Shown one piece after another: positions 1 to 5,851 of a stretch of 6,033 nucleotides of DNA. The stretch is taken from NCBI GenBank assembly GCA_035254305.1, contig DATFAS010000004.1, positions 1-6,033 of the forward strand. The letters are read 5' to 3'. The stretch comes from DATFAS01 sp035254305. GTDB lineage: Bacteria; Bacillota; Bacilli; Aneurinibacillales; RAOX-1. Position 1 is the first letter of the stretch. Each line of letters begins with the position of its first letter. A program made the position numbers and the translations under genes. The notes beneath the pieces are model-generated. The model was not told the DNA's origin. It ran no database searches and worked only from the letters and a program-made list of their open reading frames with translations.

Positions 1-27
1 AAAAAGAAAATGTTAGTCGGATGAAAT

Positions 28-55
28 TTTACAATTCCTAAACATTAGCTTAACA
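28..55 (+). promoter_or_regulatory. Putative PhoP-box-like direct repeats upstream of the chemoreceptor gene
   Basis: Three hexamers, TTTACA (28-33), TAAACA (39-44) and TTAACA (50-55), lie on the same strand with exactly 5 bp between them, giving an 11-bp period. Bacillus PhoP, the phosphate-starvation response regulator, is known to bind direct repeats of TT(A/C/T)A(A/C/T)A spaced by about 5 bp. A weak -10-like TTAAAT occurs at 65-70, at the same distance from the last hexamer as the TATAAT in front of the gene at 3562. The background is AT-rich, so chance similarity is possible. The assignment is inferred from spacing and from the second array in this window. Confidence 0.5.
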
Positions 56-70
56 ATTGTAAGGTTAAAT

Positions 71-1897
71 ATGGAAAGAACAAACAATATGGAAGCGGGG
101 CCGGTTATGAAAAGACCAAGTATACTTCCCATTCTGAAAAAAATTTCATCTGTTGTAAGTCATATTAAGCGATACAAAATGAAAAAAAATCGAATGGAAA
201 ATGGTTCAAATGAAAGAAATGAAATGAAAAAGTCGTTTAATCTACGCATCATGCACAGATTTAATCTTTTAACCATTTTGATATTCCCTATTGTATTTAT
301 CATCGTAGCATCATCTTCGATCATCGCATATGTAAGCTTTGAAAAGAATAAACAGCTTACTGTGTCTTCTATTGAGCAACAGATGCAGTCTTCTGCTGGA
401 ATGATTAGTGAGAAGGTTTCAATTCTAAAAACTACTGTAACAAATGAAGAGTTTAAATCAAAATTGTCCTATGCCTTACTGTTAAATCAGAATAACTTCA
501 AAAAATCGGGATTAACCCCCATGCAGTTCAAAATAACCAAAGATAAGAAACTTGAAAAATTCGATGGATTCGAAAGTGAATTACCTAATATACCGGTGAA
601 TGTCATAGATGATATGATTCAACAAAAACAGGGAGTCAAACATTTAGACGGATTAACATTTTCCTATGCTTACCAGATTGAATTGGATGAAACTTTATAT
701 GTGATTGCTCTTAAGGATCAGGAATATTTAAAACCAGTTACCGTATATCGAAACCTCATGATTGAAATGACCTTTGTCACTATTCTTCTTGCTTGTTTAG
801 TGGGAATCTATACCATTCGTATGGTTACAAGACCGATTGATCTATTGAAGAAAGGTATGGAGAAGGTTTCGAATGGAAATTTGCAAGCAAAAGTTTGGAT
901 AAAAAACTCAAGTAAAGAAATTGAAGCAGTAGCAATGGGCTTTAATGAAATGGTAGATAGTCTGAACACGCTAATCAGTCATTTAGAGTTAAGCTCTAAG
1001 CTTGTTACCCAATCTTCGGAGAAGCTACGTCTAACTTCGAACGAATCAAAACATGCTTCAGATGAGATTTCTGTTGCTATGGGACAGGTAGCAAGTGGAA
1101 CCCAAAGACAGGTTGACCAAGCTGCAGAGACATCTTCTATAGTAGAAGAAATTTCTAAAGGAATGCAGCAGGCTGCTGTTTCTATCGATCATGTCGAGGC
1201 TTCTACAATGACGGCTAATAGTAAGGCTACAATTGGAAATCAGCTAGTCATCCAAACAGTTGAACAGATGAATCATGTTCAAGAAACAGTAGGAGAAACA
1301 GCCAGAATGGTCTATTCACTAGGAGAAAAATCAAAGCGAGTGGATCAAATCGTAAGCATTATTAGTCAAATCGCAAATCAAACAAATCTATTATCCTTGA
1401 ATGCTGCGATTGAAGCCGCAAGAGCAGGAGAACATGGGCGGGGATTTGCGGTGGTTGCAAACGAAGTCAGAGGTTTAGCTGATCAATCAGGGAAGTCTGC
1501 TAAGCAGATCCAAAGTTTAATCGAAGAAATAAGAAGCGAGACCCAAAAAGCGGTGGATTCCATGACACGCGGTTCGAATGTTCTTGAAAAAGGAATTAGT
1601 ATGGTTCATCAGACGGAAGAGGCCTTTATGGAAATCGCACAAGCAGTGGAGAAAGTTTCTACGGAAACCGCAGGAGTTTCTGCTATAGTAAATGAAGTTA
1701 GCGCACAAACCCAAAATATGGTGACCAGTATGGAGGAGGTAGCATCGATATCGAAGCAATTTGCTGGGAGTATGCAGCATGTTGCTGCAGCAACTGAGGA
1801 ACAAAGTAACTCCATGGATGAAATATCAGGTGCAGCTGAAGACCTAAATGATTTAGCGAAAGGCCTTGAGGAAGTTCTCATGAAATTTAAGGTTTAA
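71..1897 (+). CDS. Methyl-accepting chemotaxis protein (transmembrane chemoreceptor)
   Basis: This is a membrane chemoreceptor that passes an extracellular signal to CheA/CheW and is tuned by CheR/CheB methylation. Reading from 71 (608 aa), it has a long Lys-rich cytoplasmic tail (1-66), TM1 (about 67-88), an extracellular sensor of about 140 residues (89-231), TM2 (about 232-251), HAMP (about 252-304) and a long coiled-coil signalling domain (305-608). The highly conserved hairpin tip is at about 427-470, with NAAIEAARAGEHGRGFAVVA inside it. The two arms are each about 150 residues, which fits the 44-helix class typical of Bacillus. Likely methylation segments include AAATEEQSNSMDEI near 572-585. 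There is no NWETF-type CheR tether at the C terminus. The sensor is not a fold I can name, so the ligand is unknown. The start is uncertain: ATG 71 has only AAGG at 61-64, while ATG 107 (596 aa) has G-rich sequence upstream (91-100) and would fit better if the promoter -10 lies at 65-70. A terminator follows. Confidence 0.95.
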   Translation: MERTNNMEAGPVMKRPSILPILKKISSVVSHIKRYKMKKNRMENGSNERNEMKKSFNLRIMHRFNLLTILIFPIVFIIVASSSIIAYVSFEKNKQLTVSSIEQQMQSSAGMISEKVSILKTTVTNEEFKSKLSYALLLNQNNFKKSGLTPMQFKITKDKKLEKFDGFESELPNIPVNVIDDMIQQKQGVKHLDGLTFSYAYQIELDETLYVIALKDQEYLKPVTVYRNLMIEMTFVTILLACLVGIYTIRMVTRPIDLLKKGMEKVSNGNLQAKVWIKNSSKEIEAVAMGFNEMVDSLNTLISHLELSSKLVTQSSEKLRLTSNESKHASDEISVAMGQVASGTQRQVDQAAETSSIVEEISKGMQQAAVSIDHVEASTMTANSKATIGNQLVIQTVEQMNHVQETVGETARMVYSLGEKSKRVDQIVSIISQIANQTNLLSLNAAIEAARAGEHGRGFAVVANEVRGLADQSGKSAKQIQSLIEEIRSETQKAVDSMTRGSNVLEKGISMVHQTEEAFMEIAQAVEKVSTETAGVSAIVNEVSAQTQNMVTSMEEVASISKQFAGSMQHVAAATEEQSNSMDEISGAAEDLNDLAKGLEEVLMKFKV

Positions 1898-1901
1898 ATC
1901 A

Positions 1902-1925
1902 GGGTGGCATAAGCCACCTATTTTC
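1902..1925 (+). terminator. Rho-independent terminator after the chemoreceptor gene
   Basis: A perfect 6-bp stem, GGTGGC (1903-1908) with GCCACC (1913-1918), encloses an ATAA loop. It is extended by a G-T wobble pair (1902/1919) and followed by TATTTTCTATACTTTT. It starts 5 bases after the stop codon of the chemoreceptor gene. It should separate that transcript from ppx, which therefore needs its own promoter or readthrough. I see no convincing promoter in the remaining 1926-1994 stretch. Confidence 0.8.
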
Positions 1926-1994
1926 TATACTTTTACTAGTTGCTTTTTTGGGGAAAACAATGAATTAGATGGATATTGAATGATTACGGGAAAG

Positions 1995-2000
1995 AAAGGA
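1995..2000 (+). promoter_or_regulatory. Ribosome binding site deciding the ppx start
   Basis: AAAGGA is followed by 6 bases and then ATG at 2007. The in-frame ATG at 1980 has no purine-rich Shine-Dalgarno match before it. The protein from 2007 begins MKQFGIIDLGSNS, which places the conserved phosphate-1 motif right at the N terminus as is usual in Ppx/GppA proteins. Confidence 0.75.
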
Positions 2001-2006
2001 CAGTAC

Positions 2007-3494
2007 ATGAAACAATTTGGAATCATTGACCTGGGTTCGAACTCGGTTCGCCTTGTTTTATATCGTGAAGATGAAACAGGTACGATCCAAGAAATGGATA
2101 ATGTGAAATCGGTTTTAAGATTAAGTTCACATATTAATGATCGGGGAGAAATTGATTCGGAGGGAAAAGAGGCGCTGATAGAGTGTCTCAAACGGTACTC
2201 ACAATTTTGTAAAGCAAGAGCTGTGAAAATAATCTATGGCATTGCGACAGCAGCTATTCGATCTGCCTCAAATCAATCATTTCTTATTCAAGAAATCGCA
2301 GATGAAACAGGAATCATTTTTCGTGTATTGAATGGGGAGGAAGAAGCCTATTATGGATATTTAGCTGTAATCAATACATTGGCCTATCGCGAGGCAATAA
2401 CAGTAGATATAGGTGGAGGATCAACTGAAATTACCTATTTTAAGGATCGTAAGTTAATACATAGTTATAGTTTCCCTTTTGGTGCGGTGACCCTCTTCCA
2501 ATCCTTCAGAGAGGACCTAAGTCGGATAAAGCAATTTGTAAGTGAACAGCTTAGTTCAGAGAAATGGATGATGGGTATAAAATGTCCGGTTATTGTAATG
2601 GGTGGTACGGCACGAAACCTTGCACGAATTCATCAAAGAAAAATCAATTACTCTCTCTCTAGTCTTCATAACTACATGATGAATAGGGGCGATGTGGAAG
2701 AAACTCTGCATGAGATTACGGAGATTCCATTGGAAAAGAGGAAAGAAGTGAATGGTCTGTCTAAAGATCGAATCGATATTCTCCCTGTTGGATTAGCAGT
2801 CTTTACGGCTGTAATGGAGTTGGTCCAATCCTCAACACTAATAACAAGCAATAAGGGCATTCGTGATGGTTTTTTATTTGAGAGGATTCTTGCACCAAAT
2901 CATAAGGTTTTGCCAGATATTCTCGCCTACAGTACGGAACAATTCATGAAACGGTATCGGGTGAATCGAGAGCATTCAGAACATGTAGCCGAAATAGCAA
3001 TCCAACTGTTTGATCAGTTGGAAACATTAGCATGCCATACATGGGGTGAAAGAGAAAGAATACTACTCCGAACGGCTGCTCTTCTTCATGATATTGGTAG
3101 ATCAATCAATGTCATTGAATCAACGAAGCACACTTTCTATTTAATAGAAAACGTACTGCTGCATGGCGTGACTCATAGAGAACGTATTCTGATTGGGCTC
3201 ATCGCTTCATTTAAAAATAATCGACAACTAGTAAAATTTGCTTCTGCACATCCTTTTATTACGAAAGAAGATGAGCTGTTGGCCCTGCAGTTAGGGACAC
3301 TTGTCCTATTAGCAAGGCAATTAGATCGTAACATGGATCAAAAGGTTCAAAAAATCGAAGTCCATCCTTTGAAAAAAAAACTTGCTGTTAGTCTTAAGTA
3401 TGAGCAGCTTCAATGGATGGAGGAACCGATCGAGGATAGTTTGAAGAAAATAAGTAAGGCTTTTGCAAGACCCTTTTCTTTATCTTTAAATTAA
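2007..3494 (+). CDS. ppx: Ppx/GppA family exopolyphosphatase / pppGpp phosphohydrolase with HD domain
   Basis: This is probably a cytoplasmic enzyme that removes terminal phosphate from inorganic polyphosphate and/or converts pppGpp to ppGpp. The sequence does not separate these two activities. In the 495-aa form, the N-terminal actin-like ASKHA fold (1 to about 300) has phosphate-1 motif IDLGSNS (7-13), TAAIRSASN (81-89), the acidic NGEEEA motif (109-114) holding the likely catalytic Glu, phosphate-2 motif VDIGGGSTE (133-141), GGTARNLAR (199-207), ILPVGLAVF (258-266) and GIRDGFLFE (284-292). The C-terminal domain (about 305-495) is HD-like. It has HSEHVA (323-328), LLHDIGRSIN (359-368) with H361/D362, KHTFYLI (374-380) and D440, so an H...HD...D set appears complete. 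The length matches the long Ppx form rather than the roughly 300-aa short form. No polyphosphate kinase gene is in the window. The stop codon lies inside the putative PhoP-box array of the next gene, and no terminator separates the two. Confidence 0.93.
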   Translation: MKQFGIIDLGSNSVRLVLYREDETGTIQEMDNVKSVLRLSSHINDRGEIDSEGKEALIECLKRYSQFCKARAVKIIYGIATAAIRSASNQSFLIQEIADETGIIFRVLNGEEEAYYGYLAVINTLAYREAITVDIGGGSTEITYFKDRKLIHSYSFPFGAVTLFQSFREDLSRIKQFVSEQLSSEKWMMGIKCPVIVMGGTARNLARIHQRKINYSLSSLHNYMMNRGDVEETLHEITEIPLEKRKEVNGLSKDRIDILPVGLAVFTAVMELVQSSTLITSNKGIRDGFLFERILAPNHKVLPDILAYSTEQFMKRYRVNREHSEHVAEIAIQLFDQLETLACHTWGERERILLRTAALLHDIGRSINVIESTKHTFYLIENVLLHGVTHRERILIGLIASFKNNRQLVKFASAHPFITKEDELLALQLGTLVLLARQLDRNMDQKVQKIEVHPLKKKLAVSLKYEQLQWMEEPIEDSLKKISKAFARPFSLSLN

Positions 3495-3518
3495 CATTTT
3501 CTTAACAATAGGTTTAAA
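3480..3518 (+). promoter_or_regulatory. Putative PhoP-box array upstream of the c-di-GMP gene
   Basis: TTAACA (3491-3496), TTAACA (3502-3507) and TTTAAA (3513-3518) are direct repeats separated by exactly 5 bp. A weaker fourth unit, TTATCT (3480-3485), sits in the same 11-bp register. This matches the known Bacillus PhoP binding pattern of tandem TT(A/C/T)A(A/C/T)A hexamers. If transcription starts about 7 bases after the TATAAT at 3528-3533, the array covers roughly -60 to -22, where PhoP sits at promoters it activates. The array overlaps the ppx stop codon at 3492-3494. Confidence 0.62.
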
Positions 3519-3527
3519 ATCAGCCAC

Positions 3528-3533
3528 TATAAT
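3528..3533 (+). promoter_or_regulatory. Sigma-A -10 element, TATAAT
   Basis: A perfect TATAAT lies 34 bp before the ATG at 3562. At the normal 17-bp distance the -35 position (3505-3510) reads ACAATA, which is a poor match to TTGACA. A consensus -10 without a -35, with a direct-repeat array where the -35 should be, is typical of an activator-dependent promoter. A start site near 3540 would leave a short leader holding the GGGGAGGG ribosome binding site. Confidence 0.6.
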
Positions 3534-3545
3534 TAGAACTGCAAA

Positions 3546-3553
3546 GGGGAGGG
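3546..3553 (+). promoter_or_regulatory. Strong ribosome binding site for the c-di-GMP gene
   Basis: GGGGAGGG contains GGAGG (3548-3552) and lies 9 bases before ATG 3562. It is the best Shine-Dalgarno match in the window, which supports efficient translation and fixes this start codon. Confidence 0.8.
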
Positions 3554-3561
3554 AGAGAAAA

Positions 3562-5811
3562 ATGTTTTTACAAAATATACGGAAGAACATAAGGAATCCT
3601 TTCAAACCAATCATTCATTCCGAGAGTAGAACACAAATTATGAAAATCATCGGAAATGAACTGGAAAATAAAAGAAGTGTAGTGTTGTTTTATATGGATA
3701 TAGCAAAATTAACTGAAATTGAGAGTCAGTTTGGATACTCTGCTGCGAATCAAGTGATTAGTTGCCTTGAAAAATCTCTTCCTTCAGTTTGTCAGGAAAT
3801 ATTCAAAGGGGGAATAAGGCTTGTCGCCCTCGATAAGTTGTGGGCAGATGATTATGTCATTTATGTTTCCTCGGATACCCCAGCTATTCAAGAAAGAATC
3901 GACAATTACAGTATCAAACTAAAAGTACTAGTTGAGGAAAAATTAAATGAACGTCTTTCTGGCTTGAATTTATCTCCTGTTTATTTACATATTGGATATT
4001 CCTTACTAAAGGGAATTGATTTATCTAGAGAAATCTATAAAAGCGTTCGAGATGCTCATAAAATGGCTAAGACAGGTCTTCTATCCAAGAAATATCGAAG
4101 GATACAACGCTTCCTAGATATTATGGATAAGGAAGAGATCCATATGCATTTTCAACCTATTGTCTCTTTACATTCTGCCAATTGTTTAGGTTGGGAAGCA
4201 CTAGCACGAGGACCTGTTGACGATTATTTTCATTCACCTTTACATTTATTTTCTTATGCAGATGAAATGAAAAGATCCTTTCAGTTGGAGTTAATGTGTA
4301 GAAGAAAAGCTTTAGAGAAGTCAACGGAATTGGACCCAAAACGAAAGCTATTTTTAAATTTTGATCCTCGAACAATGATGGAGGGCAAAGAACTAGTTGA
4401 ACTTACTCAATATGATATTCCTCCCAATCAGATTGTGTTGGAAATTACCGAACGTCATGCCATCTCTAATTATGAGACTTTTAAGAGGAGCATCGAGCAA
4501 TACCGAAAAAAAGGATATTTGATTGCCGTAGATGATGCTGGGGCTGGTTATTCTAGTTTAGAAATGATTGCTTCTATTTTTCCTGATTATATCAAGATGG
4601 ATATGTCTTTAATTCGTGATATTGATGTGGATCCCGTAAAACAGGCTTTGATGGAAACTTTTGTGAATTTTTCTGCGAAGGTCGGCTGCAAAATTATTGC
4701 CGAGGGAATTGAAACAGAAAATGAATTACAAAAGTTAATTGGACTTGGTGTAGACTATGGTCAGGGTTTTTTTCTAGGTAGGCCAAAGAAGGATTTACTG
4801 AATTATGAAGAGACTGCAGCCAAGATTATTGAGGAGAGTATATATAAAAAGAACCTTCAACACCCCTTTATGATGGATGGGAATAATCGAATATTCAGCA
4901 TTGTATCTAAGACGATGACCGTTGATATCCAAACAAAAGTAAAACAGGTTCATCAAATCATGGAGGGTAATTATAAAATTGATAGCATCGTTATTATGGG
5001 CCAAGAAAAGCCTGTAGGATTAATTATGCGAAATCAACTGTACCAAATTCTGAGTTCTCAATATGGGATTCCACTTTATTATGAAAAACCAATTTATACG
5101 ATTATGGACCACTCCCCTCTTATCGTGGATAAAGAGGATTTAATCGACGAAGTAGCGAAGCGTTCCATGGAAAGAGAGCCATTGCATCTATATGATGTTG
5201 TCATCGTAACGGATCAACAGAGATATATTGGGATTGTCACCGTACAGATGCTCTTAGACTCGATTACGAAATCAAAGCTTGAAATTGCAGCATATTCTAA
5301 CCCGCTTACAGGGTTGCCTGGTAATTTAAATATTGAAAAGCAGCTTGTGCAATCTCTCAATAATGGAAAGGAATTTGTAGTGGTTTATTGTGATCTTGAC
5401 CATTTTAAGTGGTTTAATGATAAGTATGGTTTTGAACTTGGGGACAAAATCATTCTCCGCACAGCTCAATTAATAGAGACTGCCGTTAAGATTAATGGAA
5501 ATCCGAAGGATTTTATTGGTCATATTGGTGGGGATGATTATATTTTTATTACGACAATAGATCGATTGAAAGCTATTGAAAGGTATATTATCCAGAATTT
5601 CACCGAGTATTTTCAGGAATTTAATCTACATGAAACAGATGAGAATCGCATGGGCTTGTCTATATCTATCGCTGCTGTACATTGCTCACAGGATCGATTT
5701 AAATCATTATACGAGATTTCAGAGGCTGCTGCCCAAATTAAGAAATTAGCAAAGCAGATTCAAGGGAGTTCCTTTGTTAGTGATTTAGGTATTTTCTTAG
5801 ACCATCAATAA
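3562..5811 (+). CDS. Degenerate GGDEF-EAL-CBS-GGDEF protein, likely c-di-GMP phosphodiesterase/regulator
   Basis: This is a soluble 749-aa c-di-GMP signalling protein with no signal peptide or membrane segment. Residues about 36-175 look like a degenerate GGDEF fold: YMDIAKLTEIESQFGYS (44-60) resembles the metal-binding helix region, and WADDY (94-98) stands where GGDEF would be, so no cyclase activity is expected. The EAL domain (about 186-415) keeps the catalytic set: QPI (198-200), E212 in EAL, N266 in LNFDP, E294 in EITE, D324/D325, K345, E381 and E384 in AEGIE, and Q401 in GQGFFLGRP. Hydrolysis of c-di-GMP to pGpG is therefore likely. The loop usually written DDFG reads DDAG here. A CBS pair (about 443-570) suggests adenine-nucleotide sensing. 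The C-terminal GGDEF (about 575-735) has NPLTGLPG (580-587), D611 in DLDHFK and GGDDY (656-660), but the inhibitory RxxD site reads NPKD (647-650). Cyclase activity there is uncertain. The gene has its own putative promoter at 3480-3533 and may also be read from ppx. Confidence 0.92.
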   Translation: MFLQNIRKNIRNPFKPIIHSESRTQIMKIIGNELENKRSVVLFYMDIAKLTEIESQFGYSAANQVISCLEKSLPSVCQEIFKGGIRLVALDKLWADDYVIYVSSDTPAIQERIDNYSIKLKVLVEEKLNERLSGLNLSPVYLHIGYSLLKGIDLSREIYKSVRDAHKMAKTGLLSKKYRRIQRFLDIMDKEEIHMHFQPIVSLHSANCLGWEALARGPVDDYFHSPLHLFSYADEMKRSFQLELMCRRKALEKSTELDPKRKLFLNFDPRTMMEGKELVELTQYDIPPNQIVLEITERHAISNYETFKRSIEQYRKKGYLIAVDDAGAGYSSLEMIASIFPDYIKMDMSLIRDIDVDPVKQALMETFVNFSAKVGCKIIAEGIETENELQKLIGLGVDYGQGFFLGRPKKDLLNYEETAAKIIEESIYKKNLQHPFMMDGNNRIFSIVSKTMTVDIQTKVKQVHQIMEGNYKIDSIVIMGQEKPVGLIMRNQLYQILSSQYGIPLYYEKPIYTIMDHSPLIVDKEDLIDEVAKRSMEREPLHLYDVVIVTDQQRYIGIVTVQMLLDSITKSKLEIAAYSNPLTGLPGNLNIEKQLVQSLNNGKEFVVVYCDLDHFKWFNDKYGFELGDKIILRTAQLIETAVKINGNPKDFIGHIGGDDYIFITTIDRLKAIERYIIQNFTEYFQEFNLHETDENRMGLSISIAAVHCSQDRFKSLYEISEAAAQIKKLAKQIQGSSFVSDLGIFLDHQ

Positions 5812-5817
5812 GAGAAA

Positions 5818-5846
5818 GAGCCAATCCAATAAGAATGGATTGGCTC
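5818..5846. terminator. Bidirectional terminator between convergent genes
   Basis: A perfect 11-bp inverted repeat, GAGCCAATCCA (5818-5828) and TGGATTGGCTC (5836-5846), encloses a 7-base loop (ATAAGAA). On the + strand it is followed by GTTTATTATG, a moderate T-tract. On the - strand it is followed by TTTCTCTTATT. It begins 6 bases after the stop of the c-di-GMP gene and 5 bases beyond the stop of the opposing DeoR-type gene, so it can end both transcripts. Confidence 0.85.
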
Positions 5847-5851
5847 GTTTA

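Noticed and set aside
1..70. A sigma-D (flagellar) promoter for the chemoreceptor gene.
   Set aside because: I looked for the TAAA and GCCGATAT pair. The only resembling stretch, GTCGGAT near 16-22, does not match in order or spacing.
1517..1881. Two overlapping open frames on the minus strand inside the chemoreceptor gene (1517-1804 and 1609-1881).
   Set aside because: They lie opposite a clearly conserved signalling domain, have no recognisable domain, and reflect the codon bias of the real gene.
1926..1931. TATACT as a -10 element for ppx.
   Set aside because: It is within the T-tract of the preceding terminator and the -35 position falls on the GC-rich stem, with no match to TTGACA.
1921..1959. 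Possible PhoP-like hexamers upstream of ppx (TTTTCT, TTTACT, CTTTTT, AAAACA at about 11-bp steps).
   Set aside because: Only TTTACT fits the hexamer well. The rest reflects the T-rich terminator tail.
1980..2006. ATG 1980 as the ppx start, adding nine residues.
   Set aside because: It has no Shine-Dalgarno match, whereas ATG 2007 has AAAGGA at ideal spacing and gives the expected N terminus.
1925..2191. Minus-strand open frame across the start of ppx.
   Set aside because: It overlaps the conserved phosphate-1 motif of ppx and the product looks like no known protein.
3495..3561. A terminator between ppx and the c-di-GMP gene.
   Set aside because: No GC-rich inverted repeat with a T-tract is present in this gap.
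2672..5004. Further minus-strand open frames inside ppx and the c-di-GMP gene (2672-2860, 4157-4375, 4795-5004).
   Set aside because: They are short, without ribosome binding sites or recognisable motifs, and opposite well-conserved domains.
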